From assembly GCA_026225945.1 (NCBI GenBank), contig JAMJFZ010000181.1:930001-994000 (forward strand): a stretch of 64,000 nt of DNA, read 5' to 3'. This document shows, one piece after another, positions 54,195 to 63,885 of the stretch (positions within the stretch are counted from its first letter, which is position 1; each line of letters opens with the position of its first letter). Origin of the DNA: Cricetomys ansorgei. Its lineage: Eukaryota; Chordata; Mammalia; Rodentia; Nesomyidae. Position numbers and translations under genes: made by a program. The notes below the pieces were generated by a model, which did not search any database, was not told where the DNA came from, and saw only the letters and a list, made by a program, of their open reading frames with translations.

Positions 54195-54535
54195 TATTAT
54201 TATTATTTTCTTGCTCTAATAAAAGCAACTTAGGAGAGAAAGGGTTTATCTGACTCACAGATTCAGTCCATGAAGGTAGAGAAGTCAAAACAGTAGGAGC
54301 CTGAAGCAGTCAGTCTGTAGTCAGCAGAAAACAATGAATGCTAACCGCTGCTTGATTTTTTCTCTCCATTTCACAATTAGGGTCCCCTTCCTAGAGAACA
54401 GCACCCCCCACACACAATTAAAATGGGTCTTCCCGTGTCAATTAATGAAGACAAGATTATCCCCCAGGACATACTCAGAGGCCACATCTCCAGGGATCCT
54501 AGATTCTATGAAGTTGACAATTCACACTAATCTTC
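54195..54535 (-). mobile_element. MaLR LTR, minus
   Basis: 'aaaagcaacttaggagagaa', 'agattcagtccatgaaggta' and 'ctatgaagttgacaattcac' are reversed LTR blocks, preceded by an ATT-rich stretch. Confidence 0.6.
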
Positions 54536-54674
54536 ACCGATTTATCGCTAAAAGGGGATTTTTTCCTCCTAATTATATAATAACAATTATATAACAATAG
54601 TTATTGTAGTGGACAACCAGCCAGTGCGTAAGGGCTTTCCAAGGCTTACCTAACCACATCTTCTCAGTGATATA
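54536..54674. other. Unassigned spacer
   Basis: Nothing recognised. Confidence 0.5.
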
Positions 54675-54775
54675 CAGAGTGGATTATACTTCCATTTCCA
54701 CCCCTGCTGTTTGTTAACAACTTAGAGGATGGAAGTTACTTTCTCAAAGTCATAGAAGTATTTAAGCAGTGAAGC
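54675..54775 (+). mobile_element. MIR SINE
   Basis: 'gtggattatacttccatttc', 'aacttagaggatggaagtta' and 'tttctcaaagtcatagaagt' resemble the MIR core ('taacttgcccaaggtcaca' type). An ancient, pre-rodent element. Confidence 0.5.
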
Positions 54776-54794
54776 TAAGGAGAACTCTTTAGAC

Positions 54795-54960
54795 AGAGTT
54801 TCTTCAAGGTACATACCAATCACTGAAAGACCTTGTTAAGATGCAGATACCGATCCAGCATGTCTGGAGGAAGCTGGAGATTCTGCATTGCTAATAAGTT
54901 CGCAGGTGATAGCTGAGCCCTACCAAATATATTGCGAGAAGCCAGACTCCAGAAGTTCAC
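54795..54960 (+). mobile_element. MER5A hAT-type DNA transposon remnant
   Basis: 'accttgttaagatgcagata', 'ccagcatgtctggaggaagc', 'tctgcattgctaataagttc' and 'gcaggtgatagctgagc' match the MER5A order. Non-autonomous and ancient. Confidence 0.6.
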
Positions 54961-55404
54961 AGCAGCTCAGCGTGCTGGTGGGGAAGTGCTCCTAAGTGAC
55001 TCTTGAATTATTTAACGACAAGGCATAACAAAGATTAAAAGATCTGCTGTCGACCTTGTTGGTAATCAGCAAGTCCTGATCACTGTGCCTTTCCTCCACA
55101 CAAAAGTTGTAACTGGGGGAGAGCTAGAAGATTTCCTGGCACACAAAGTGACCCCTTTCCACAGGACAATGCAATAGCCCCAAAATAACAGGAGGTCCTC
55201 AAGGAGCAAAGACCATTCAGCCACTTAATTGTTGCAGATTCGTCAAGGATGTTATCCCTGTTCTCTTTCCATTAGCCTAGAGGGCTAAATATGATATCTT
55301 GCTGTTTAAATATTATATAAGGCCTGTAGAGGCTCAAAAGTCCTGTCTGGAAGAGCTCACTGCAAATGAAGCTGAAGACAAATGTTAGTTAACAGCAGTC
55401 TGTG
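54961..55404. other. Unassigned, unique-looking sequence
   Basis: No repeat or gene recognised. The neighbouring ancient MIR and MER5A suggest the local DNA is old and not recently rearranged. Confidence 0.5.
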
Positions 55405-55469
55405 AAAATCGTGCATACTGGTCCATGCCTTTGTTCCCAGCACTTAGGAGGCAGAGGCAGGCCTTGTAC
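55405..55469 (+). mobile_element. B1 SINE, 5' part, split by an LTR
   Basis: 'gtccatgcctttgttcccag' and 'cacttaggaggcagaggcag' are the left half of a B1. The right half is found beyond the LTR. Confidence 0.8.
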
Positions 55470-56052
55470 TGGTTAGTCTTATGTAAATACCCAAACTAGA
55501 GTTATCTGAAAGGAGGAACCTCAATTGAGAAAATGCCTCCATAAGATCCAGCTATACGACATTGTCTTAATTAATGATTGATGGCAGAGGGTCCACTCTA
55601 TTGTGAGTGATGCCACCCATAGGCTGGTGGTTCTGGGTTCCATAAGAAAGCAGCCTGAGTCTGGCGGTGATAGCACACACCTTTAATCCACACTTGGTAG
55701 GCAGAGGTGGCCAGAACTCTGTGAGTTCGAGGCCAACCTGTTCTACAGAGTGAGTTCCGGGACAGCCAGAATTACAACAGAGAAACCCTGTCTTGAAAAA
55801 ACCAAAAAGAAAAAGGAAAGAAAAGAAAGCAGCCTGAGCAAGCCATGTGGAGCAAGCCAGTAAGCAGCACCCTACAAGGCCTCTGCATCAAGTCCTGCCT
55901 CCAGAATCCTTCCCTATTTGAGCTCCTGTCCTGACTTCCTTCAATGATGAACAGTGACATGGAAGTGTAAGCCAAATAAGCCCTTTCTCCCCAACTTGCT
56001 TTTCCATCAAGGTGTTTTGTTTTGCTGCAGCAACAGACACGCTAACTAAAAC
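55470..56052 (+). mobile_element. ORR1-like MaLR LTR splitting a B1 and itself split by a B1
   Basis: The LTR runs from 'tgtactggttagtcttatg' to 'acacgctaactaaaaca' with all internal blocks ('gattgatggcagagggtcca', 'ttccataagaaagcagcctg', 'cttccttcaatgatgaacag'). It is interrupted at 55660 by a B1. It carries an 'aaataagccc' signal region. Confidence 0.88.
55660..55822 (+). mobile_element. B1 SINE inserted in the LTR, with 16-base duplication
   Basis: A full B1 ('ggcggtgatagcacacacct', 'agttcgaggccaacctgttc', 'gagaaaccctgtcttgaaaa') with an A-rich tail. The perfect duplication AAGAAAGCAGCCTGAG flanks it (55644-55659, 55823-55838) and is LTR sequence. Confidence 0.96.
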
Positions 56053-56079
56053 ATCTCTGTTGTACCTCTGTCTTTGTAT

Positions 56080-56145
56080 TTATGTGAATTTGAGGCTAGT
56101 CTGAACTATATAGAAAGTTCCAAGACTACAGTTAGAGAGCTTTTC
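56080..56145 (+). mobile_element. B1 SINE, 3' part of the split copy
   Basis: 'gtgaatttgaggctagtctg' to 'gagagcttttctcaaacacg' completes the B1 whose left half precedes the LTR. Confidence 0.75.
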
Positions 56146-56174
56146 TCAAACACGCGCACACACACAAATCTGTG

Positions 56175-56398
56175 AATATGGATGGAAATGTAGCTCAGAT
56201 AGAATGTTTGCTTAACATGCACAAAGACATAGGATCTATCCCTTGTGCTATGTAAATCAGGCATGGAATACGCCGATAATCACAACAGTTGCTGGGTAAA
56301 TGCATCACAACACTTGGAAGGTAAATGGAGGAGGATTAGAAGTAAAGGTTTGAGGCTAGCCTTGGCTTCATGAGCCTGTCTCAGAGGAGGGAAAATCT
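56175..56398 (+). mobile_element. B4-type SINE (ID plus B1)
   Basis: ID-like head ('ggatggaaatgtagctcaga', 'tgcttaacatgcacaaagac') and a B1-like body ('gtaaaggtttgaggctagcc', 'catgagcctgtctcagagga'). Diverged. Confidence 0.65.
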
Positions 56399-56589
56399 GT
56401 GAGGGCAAAATCATGACATCAAAACAAGTCACTGATACAGCAACTGCACCTCAGGATTTTAGAGTGAAAATTAAATATAAGTCCAAGTTAGCATGTAACC
56501 GCTTCTTAAAGAGACCCATCCAAAATTTGTACTCCCGTCAATGATCACGCCTTTTTAGAAGAGGTATAAATAATAGACATGTTTTAAAG
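56399..56589. other. Unassigned spacer
   Basis: Nothing recognised. Confidence 0.5.
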
Positions 56590-56955
56590 AAGACAATTTT
56601 ATAAGTTTTGACAAATATGTACCTTCATGAAACCAAAATCAAAACTCAAGATAATGAACAATTTCATTCCAAGAAGGATTCCATATAGCCTTGGGAACCT
56701 GGTCCACTGCTGTCTCCAGGCAACCACTCAGTTGCGCTCCATCAGTGCAGGTGAATTTCTTTCTTGTGTTCTCCTGCTGCCTGGTTTTTTTCTCAGCGCA
56801 ATTACTTTGAGGCTTACTAATCTTATTGCATATATCTATCCATAGGCCACACCTTTTAATTGCTAAGCAGTATTTCATTATGTGAAAGTATCAGTCTGCT
56901 TATAGAATCCCTGTTTGTGAATTTGTGGGTAGCGTCACGTTTCTGGTTATTGAAA
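56590..56955 (-). mobile_element. Ancient L1M-type fragment, minus
   Basis: 'tctccaggcaaccactcagt', 'tttaattgctaagcagtatt' and 'gtttctggttattgaaaatc' match the reversed order of an old mammalian L1 3' region. Confidence 0.5.
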
Positions 56956-56961
56956 ATCTAA

Positions 56962-57260
56962 CTTGAGGCTGGGGAGATGGCTTGATTCATAAAATGCTTG
57001 CTGTGAAAGCATAAAGACCTCAGTTGAGAACTCGAGAACCTACATAAAAGCCAAGCATGGCAGTGTACCTGTAACTCCAGCAAAAGTGGAAACCGGAGGA
57101 TCCTGGGTCTCACTCACTGACTATCTGAAACAGTGAGCTCTAAGTTCTGTGAAAGCCTGCCTCAAAAAATAAGGTTGCAAGTATAGAGTCAGGCACTTGA
57201 AAATGACCTCTGGCCCCACACATGCTCATACGCTAGTGAATATACCTGCACACATGCACA

Positions 57261-57293
<33 letters not shown>

Positions 57294-57345
57294 ACACACA
57301 ACACAAATACGCATATACTACACACACACACATACACAGATAGAA
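56962..57345 (+). mobile_element. Composite SINE (RSINE1/B4 class) with (CA)n tail
   Basis: 'gaggctggggagatggcttg', 'gccaagcatggcagtgtacc', 'cctgcctcaaaaaataaggt' and 'gacctctggccccacacatg', then about 16 CA units (57261-57290) and more CA-rich sequence. The clearest copy of this family in the window. Confidence 0.88.
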
Positions 57346-57419
57346 ATCAATCACATGCTATTGTGATCTTATCTTTCTGTCTGTAACACACTACTTTGAG
57401 TCTTCTAAAACTGCTTTGG

Positions 57420-57515
57420 AAGGTTACAAGAGATGACCATTAATGGGAGGGATATGATAAAGGTGTATTATGTATGTATGAAAATGGGAAGGGTTACGTT
57501 ACTTTTTAAAAGACG
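57420..57515 (+). mobile_element. L1 3'-end scrap
   Basis: 'aatgggagggatatgataaa' and 'ggtgtattatgtatgtatga' resemble an L1 terminal module. Confidence 0.5.
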
Positions 57516-57521
57516 CTTTTG

Positions 57522-57645
57522 CTAAGTGTGATGGCTCGTGCCTGTGCTCTCACCATTCGGGAAGCAGAGACGAGAGGACAATGAATTGTGGATAATCTGT
57601 GCTGCATAGGACAGTCCCGTCTCTCTAACCCCCAGAAAGGCAAAG
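57522..57645 (+). mobile_element. Old B1-related SINE
   Basis: 'gtgtgatggctcgtgcctgt', 'attcgggaagcagagacgag' and 'gtcccgtctctctaaccccc' follow the B1 order. Confidence 0.6.
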
Positions 57646-58580
57646 AAAACTGGCCCTTGGTGCTCATGTTTCTCTTGATGTTTTCAGCACATTAGCGTAG
57701 TTATCGCTGTTTACTGTCCTTCCTTCTGCTTCAGAGAGAAGCGGTTTTGTGATTTCTTTCTGTGGGTCAACTGATTGATTCTTCTCATCATTCATCACTT
57801 TATTCTTGAGCTCTTTCTTGGATACAGTTAAACTACTTGGAAAGTGTTGGCTTCTTTCTGGTTTTGCTTTTTATTTTTATTCTTACTTGTCAGTTTACTA
57901 GAAATTATGGCAGCCATGACTAGTCTAGGATTAATTATTCCCCATTGTTGTAATAAAGTCCTTCTCGGTATTGTCCTCAGTGACCCTTGTATTATGGGTT
58001 TGTCAGCCTGGCTGGTGGATCAGGACAGCTATTTTCTCTCCCTGTGCAGATGTCATGTACTCCTCCCTCTAGCCCATCTCCCCAGGCTGGTGTCACTTGT
58101 GTCAAAGCCTATGCTGACCAGTGTTTCCCTGAAGTTTCTCGGGAAACCCTGTCTACCGCTCAAGGTGGGGTAGCTCTCTCAATTCTAGAACTCTGTCTCA
58201 TAAACATTAGCATCTGCAACTTCCTGGACACTTCTGGATTCTGCCTCTGCCACATGATAGGAAGAATCAGGTCTTCCTCTCCTGGCCACAGCTGCATATC
58301 TTTCTCAGTTGGATCAACTGAAGGATTCATTTGTTTTCTGTACTTTGGAGAGTACCGTCTTTCACTGCTATGGTCTGAAAGACTGGCTTCATTCAGTTCT
58401 AGGCACTTGTTTTTGTTTGTTTGGTTGGTTTTTTGGTTTCTCCTTTGCTTTCTGTTTGAATTGGGATGGGGAGCAGTTAAAATAGAGAATATATGTACTA
58501 TACCCAATTCTACATTAGAAGCCACAGATATCCATATTTATATTATTATTAGGATGGGCCCTAATTCAAAATGACCTCCT
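57646..58580. other. Unassigned sequence holding the window's longest open frame
   Basis: A plus frame of 195 codons (57987-58574) overlaps another of 109 codons and a minus frame of 121 codons. The 195-codon product is rich in Ser, Phe, Leu and Cys, with a hydrophobic Phe/Trp/Leu-rich stretch near its C-terminus encoded by a GTTT-rich tract. No domain or homologue is recognised. The phrase 'gttgtaataaagtccttctc' near 57947 looks like a polyadenylation region, so an unidentified LTR or retroposed transcript is possible. Confidence 0.4.
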
Positions 58581-58584
58581 TTCT

Positions 58585-58711
58585 TTTGTGGAGTAGGTGT
58601 TTCCTGGTCTTTATGAGGCCCAGGCTGGGTTCAAACTCACTATGTAGAAAAGAATGACCTCTATTCAGGATCATCCTGCCTCTTCCCAAGTGCTAGGATT
58701 ACAGGCATATG
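58585..58711 (-). mobile_element. B1-related SINE, minus
   Basis: 'gaggcccaggctgggttcaa', 'caggatcatcctgcctcttc' and 'gtgctaggattacaggcata' are a reversed B1 relative. Confidence 0.65.
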
Positions 58712-59148
58712 ACTGTAGTGGCTAAAGAAACTCCATTTTATGCTACACATTCATGTTGGTACCCACTAGCCGTGTGTCTGTGACTCCAGTCCCTGGAAGA
58801 TAAGTTCCCAGTAACCCTGACTCAGTGACCCACAACTGGAAATGTGCAGCCATGGCCATCTGCTCTGTTAAGATATGACTAATTGTTTTTTTGGCTTCTG
58901 TAACCTGCTCATGCAAAGGTTCAAGGACTATTATGAGGTTGCCTTGAGTTCCTAATCTCAGTAAAGCAGAACAAGTCTTGGTTTGCCTGTGCAGATACTC
59001 AAGGTCTTCTTTCAACTTTAAAAATCCTTCCCTCATCCCACTTCTCGAGGCAATTTCAAGTTTGGCTCAGAGATGGCTGTCCTGCTAGCAGCTTTAATAA
59101 ATTTAACTAATAATAATCCATATTCAATCTGTGGCATTTTTCCAGGGG
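58712..59148 (+). mobile_element. ERV LTR, plus (ERV1/ERVK-like)
   Basis: It starts 'tgtagtggctaaagaaactc'. A TATA-like 'actttaaaaatcc' lies near 59016, followed by 'gagatggctgtcctgctagc' and an AATAAA signal near 59096, then 'gtggcatttttccaggggtc' at the 3' edge. U3, R and U5 order is visible. No internal retroviral sequence is attached, so it appears to be a solo LTR. Family not determined. Confidence 0.6.
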
Positions 59149-59263
59149 TCTCAAACTCCAGAACGTGACTGCCCCTTTTATGAGAAGAGTAAGCCATTAA
59201 TCTCAACTCAAATCCTAGTTTTACACAATGATTTCATTGAGATTTACTTGTGGGAACGTGCGT

Positions 59264-59265
<2 letters not shown>

Positions 59266-59308
<43 letters not shown>
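59266..59308. repeat. (CA)n microsatellite
   Basis: About 21 CA units. Confidence 0.97.
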
Positions 59309-59309
<1 letters not shown>

Positions 59310-59705
59310 TGTTGTTCTTAACAACTCCAACCTTTAAATGGGGCATCGGTATCTGATTGTGGGAACAGATCAAACAAGTGATCAGAGTCAGTAAATTCTG
59401 AATTATTTGTAGGCACGTGGCTTCATGAGGCTATTGTACTCAATGAAAAGAATGGATTTCCTCCAGTGTAACACAGATGGGAAAGGAGGGGAAGACCTAG
59501 AATTTGTGCCATAGATAACCCAAGACTTTATTCCCTAACACCAGAAGATCATGTCTAAAAACAAAAAATGTTTTTCACTTCCTAGTTCATAAAATATACA
59601 TGATTGTATCAGCTCTAAATATCATCTTATGGGTAGATTGGAACCTAAAAAATTTAGATTCTAGACCCTAATACATAGGAAGTAGTAATGATTAAGATGC
59701 TATGA
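59309..59705. other. Unassigned sequence
   Basis: Nothing recognised. Confidence 0.5.
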
Positions 59706-59885
59706 AGGGTCCGGTGAGATGGCTCGATGGGTAAAGGCACTTGATGCCATGTTTGCCAGTCTGAGTTTGAGCCTCCAGGACCCACATCATGGAAGGACAG
59801 AACTGACTCCTCTAAGCTGTCCTCTGACCTCCACAAGTGTGTTGTGGCATATGTACACACAGACACGCAATAAATAATAAATAAA
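59706..59885 (+). mobile_element. tRNA-derived SINE (B2/B3 class)
   Basis: 'gtccggtgagatggctcgat', 'tttgagcctccaggacccac', 'tggaaggacagaactgactc' and 'tgtcctctgacctccacaag', with an (AATA)n tail. Same family as the reversed copy near 13.6 kb. Confidence 0.85.
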
Positions 59886-60515
59886 TGTATTTGTAAGAGA
59901 TACTATTAAAACTATAAATTGACAAATAAAAGAGGAGGGGAACATCCTTCCTAAACCCCAAGACTGCCTAATCAATGAGGGCATGCAAGACCCTGTTAAA
60001 GGGAGCTGGTGTAGGGTAAGCATCAGCAACTTGGATATAAACCTCTTTTTCTGTCACAGTTTAGTATAGTATTCTTAGGACTATCCTTATGCTTAAATAA
60101 ATCCATTGATTTATGAACTACTATTACTGTAAAAAAAAAAAAAAAAACCTAATAGTTGCAACTCTGTAAAAAACGAGTCCTGGTTGAAATGCTTGAATGG
60201 CTTAAAGCTGGTGAGTTTCAGCTATTTGGACAAAGAGAAACATGAGTCATCTGTCTTGGGCTTAGGAATTTAAAATCTCCCCTGTACTCCTCTGTTGAAA
60301 CAAATAGCAGTAAATTCTGATACTTCATCATTCATTAATAATCCTCCCCCAAAAAAGTGCAACAGAACACTAGAAATCTTCCCAAGTCCTCTTTATTTCA
60401 AAGAAACAAGGAAAGCCCAGTTGAAGTATAGTATTCATCTTGATTGTTGACTAATTGGATTAAAAATTAGAGTGGAAACTCCCTGGAATATATGACGGTG
60501 ACCCTAAGGATCCCT
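59886..60515. other. Unassigned sequence
   Basis: No gene or repeat recognised. An A tract at 60132-60147 may be an old retroposed tail. Confidence 0.5.
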
Positions 60516-61345
60516 AGTAATGATGGACAGGGAACCTGAACAGGCCAGCTCCTGTAACCAGGCAAGGCTTCCTGTGATAGGACTGTGACACCAATCCAGG
60601 CACAGAACTTTTCAAGCTACAACCTAACCTGCCTGCAGAATCTGCTGGGACAACAGAAGGGCAGAAGCCCACACCAACAGAAGTAGCCCATACCTGATAC
60701 TGCAGGGCTGGGCAGGAGCCAGAGACTGGACAGCCCAGAAAAGAATTCTAATGATATTCTGCTATGCTCATAGATCAGTGCCTACCCCAATCATCATCAG
60801 AGAGGCTCCCTCCAACAGCTGATCGGAGCAGATGCAGAGGCCCAGGACCAAACATCTTGCAGAGCTCAGGCTGATGAAAAGCAATAGGAGGGATTGCAGG
60901 GACCAGAGGGTCCAGGACACCAGGAGATCAGGCCCCAAATTATCAACTGACTAGGACTCTTAGGAGCTCACAGAGACTGAAGCAGCAGACATGGAGCCTG
61001 TTGACCCCCCTACATATATCTTATTGTTATCAGGTTTGGTGTTATTGTAGAACACCTAAAAGGAGTAGGCAGGGGGAATCCTCTGACCCTTTTACCTGAC
61101 CTTGGGACCCTTTTCCTCCTTCTGGGCTCTCTCAACCAGCTTTGATATAGAGGCTTGAGCCTAGCCTTGTCCCCTCTTGATAACCCTGAGAGGCCTTCTC
61201 TGTTCTCAGGGGAAGTTGGAGTGGGTAGAGTGATCTGGGAGAAAGAGGAGATAAGGAGGGGGGAGTTGGGAGGAGTGGAGGAAGGGGAGGATGGGGTCGA
61301 GGTGTATTATAGGAGAGAAAAAAATAAATTTAATTTAAAAAGAGA
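60516..61345 (+). mobile_element. L1 3' UTR, G-rich-tail type
   Basis: 'acagggaacctgaacaggcc', 'catagatcagtgcctacccc', 'gcaataggagggattgcagg', 'gacatggagcctgttgaccc' and a purine-rich end 'gagttgggaggagtggagga' with an A-rich tail. A different L1 3' UTR type from the other plus-strand copies. Confidence 0.72.
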
Positions 61346-61389
61346 GAGAAGAAAGCGCTAAAAGGCTAATAAGCCCCTCTTCCAGGTAT

Positions 61390-61665
61390 ATCTGTGAGGA
61401 TGTTTCCAGAAACAATTGGATCATAAGAGCTCTGACCTGAACAATAGAGTAATCTCTTGAAGGATTTCTAATATGGTGACATCATTAGGAAGTGACAAAA
61501 ATTAATAGATGGTGCATAGTTGAGGGAAGTAGGTCTCTGGGGACAAATGCTAAGACTTGTTTCTCTCTGGCCTCTTCCTGAGTTCCCTGATCTTCTTGCT
61601 TCCTATCCACCAAATAAAGAACCTGCTTTGTCATTTGTTCCTGCCAGCATGATGTTCAGCCAAAG
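61390..61665 (+). mobile_element. Old MaLR-type LTR, plus
   Basis: 'ttggatcataagagctctga', 'ggtgacatcattaggaagtg', 'tttctctctggcctcttcct' and 'ctgccagcatgatgttcagc' follow the order of an old mammalian MaLR LTR. Confidence 0.5.
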
Positions 61666-61717
61666 AAGATTAAAATAATAAGAGAGTGCATTGGAAAATG
61701 AGACATGAAAGAAAAAA

Positions 61718-61858
61718 GAAAGCCAGGCAGCTTCATGCCTAAAGCCCAACAGTTGGGAGGAGAAAGCTAAAGGATTAGAAGTTCAAGGTTATTCTCAGCT
61801 ACATAAGGACTTTGAGACCAGCCTGCACTAAATGACACCTTGTCTCATATAATGGCAA
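61718..61858 (+). mobile_element. B1-related SINE
   Basis: 'agccaggcagcttcatgcct', 'gaagttcaaggttattctca' and 'acaccttgtctcatataatg' follow the B1 order. The tail gave rise to the GGAA array. Confidence 0.7.
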
Positions 61859-61998
61859 AGAAAAATAGGAAGAAGGAGAAAGGAAGGAAAGAAGGAAGAT
61901 AGGAAGGAAAAAGAGAGGGAAGGAAGAAAGAGAGAGGAAGGAAGTGAGGAAGGGAAGGAGGAAGGGAGGGAAGGAAGGAGGAAAGAAGGAAAGAGTGT
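61859..61998. repeat. (GGAA/GAAA)n polypurine tract
   Basis: Impure GGAA units. GGAA is the core of ETS-family binding sites, and arrays of it occur as microsatellites throughout mammalian genomes. Confidence 0.95.
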
Positions 61999-62139
61999 TG
62001 CATTTGACAATCTTCAGTGACTCAGGCTGAAACTCTTAGAGTGACGGGTAAGGTATTTTGTCTCTCACCCAACATTCAGTTCATCAGCAAATTACAATAG
62101 CTTGCCCTTCTAAACACATCCAGAATTACGCCAAAACTT
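61999..62139. other. Unassigned spacer
   Basis: Nothing recognised. Confidence 0.5.
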
Positions 62140-62740
62140 TATTACTCTCTGAGTGTAAATCGCTTTTATGTCTTATCTGGATTACTACAAACTGACTAGT
62201 CATTCTGCTTCTACATCTCTATCCTGGTCTCAACACTCTAGCCAGAATATCTACCTGAAAGGCCAGTCAGACTAGAGCCCACCTCTACCAAGGACTTCTA
62301 ATGAGTCCAATTTCCCAAGAGGAAGGGGCTGTGGTCCCTTCTCCGGCATATCACGCTACTTTATCTTCCTTCCTACTAGACTCCTCAGGCCTTCCCTGAC
62401 TCTCATGTATACAAGCTTTCCATGGCTTGAAGCTCACCAGACACATGTCTGCTTGCTCTCTGTCCTTCTGTTTCAAATGTGCTTCTCCTAGACATCTGTA
62501 TACACAGACACCCATTATAGCTCTCTGTTCATGCTTCAGAAGCTCTTCTTGTCGATCACAGCTATGATTGGGAACTCTAAGGCTTCCAATCACCTCTCTT
62601 CTATTTCACCTTTGAACTTATTAGCCAGCATGTGCCCAAATCTATTAATTATCATATTTATTATCTACCCCATCAAAATCTAAACTCATTGATCATATGG
62701 CTCTACTACTATACCTCTAAGTTCCTTGAAAAATAATCAA
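62140..62740 (+). mobile_element. LINE L2 3' region
   Basis: 'gtcttatctggattactaca', 'tctatcctggtctcaacact', 'caggccttccctgactctca' and 'ttaattatcatatttattat' occur in the order of the L2 3' part. The C- and T-rich composition also fits. An ancient, pre-rodent element. Confidence 0.6.
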
Positions 62741-62754
62741 TGATGTTTTTTGGA

Positions 62755-62866
62755 GCCGGGACAGTGGTATAAGCACAGACATTCTGGAGGCTGGTTAGGA
62801 AAATTGCAAGTTCAAGGTCACCCTTTACAACTTAAAACTTTTCTCAAAATTAAAAAAAAAAAAGTC
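62755..62866 (+). mobile_element. B1-related SINE
   Basis: 'agccgggacagtggtataag', 'gaaaattgcaagttcaaggt' and a 12-base A tail; a diverged B1 relative. Confidence 0.6.
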
Positions 62867-62959
62867 ACTTTGGTTGTAAAGCTATAAGAAATTGAAGCTG
62901 TAATTAAGTGGACAGCTTTGTTTGTGCTGGTTAGCTTTCGTTGTGCTGCAGGAAGGAAG

Positions 62960-63732
62960 GTACAATTCTGGCTGGGCTGGGGACGGGGGAGGGGGTCATC
63001 AGTAGTCTTATTCAGAGTTGACTCTGTGCACTACAATACTGACCTGCCAGGCAAGATATGCCTGTGATATGCATATACATAGTGATATGACTGTTATAGG
63101 AGTAACCAAATGCTTTCTGATTGGTTCTGAGGCATGCATCACAGAAAGCAATTCATGCCTGGTGTTGTAAGTCAAAGGCTTATAGGTCATAGGCCCTGTA
63201 CGAGAATCTACCACTGTTGTTTTGCTATATAAAAATGTTGTCAAACTGTCCTCTAAATATTTATATTCGTACCCGTAGATTAGTTCTCAACCTTGGTCAG
63301 AGAGGCTTCTCTCAGCAAAGGACAGTGGCTAACACAGAGACTTATAAGTGGTCAAAATGCTAAACATAAACTGGACAGCCGTATCACCCCAGACTCCCCC
63401 CAAGGCTCAAGGAACAGCAAAACAGAAGGGTTAGAAATAGAGGTAAGATAGAGGATGGGGAGAAGTCCTGTAAAACACTGTCTTCTGCATAATAGCACAA
63501 CTATTGATGCTCAGAATCTCACAGCAGCTGAGGCTGCCTGCACAAGACCTGCACAAGAAGCCTGTCATCATTCCAGAATGGATAGGGGAGGACCTCAGAG
63601 GCCCTATCTACAGCTAAGGAGCCTCTCATAAGTTCCCAAATTCCAATAAGGAACCCACACCCATGTTCATACAAACAACTATAGTTAACATCAATGGGTC
63701 ATGGTTGGAGGCGACAATAGGAAACTGATGAA
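62960..63732 (+). mobile_element. L1 (Lx-type) 3' UTR, part 1
   Basis: Long 3' UTR: a G-rich tract, 'ataggagtaaccaaatgctt', 'gcaattcatgcctggtgttg', 'agaatctaccactgttgttt', 'gctaacacagagacttataa' and 'ctgcacaagacctgcacaag'. The most complete copy of this module, with the same order as at 0.7, 18 and 43 kb. Interrupted by a B1. Confidence 0.8.
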
Positions 63733-63885
63733 GCCCTGGGTGTATTGGCATAAGCCTTTAGTTCCAGCTCTCAGAAGTCAGAATCAGGCAGATCCCTGAT
63801 TTGGAGGCCAGCTCTACAAAAATATTTCAAGGAAAGCCAGGGGTACACACAGAGAAATTGTCTCATAAACCAAGAAAAGCAAAGA
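63733..63885 (+). mobile_element. B1 SINE inserted in L1 3' UTR
   Basis: 'attggcataagcctttagtt', 'gtcagaatcaggcagatccc' and 'agagaaattgtctcataaac', with an A-rich tail. Confidence 0.82.

Noticed and set aside
61859..61998. GGAA array as an ETS-responsive enhancer
   Set aside because: The array is an impure expansion of a SINE tail; function cannot be supported from sequence alone.
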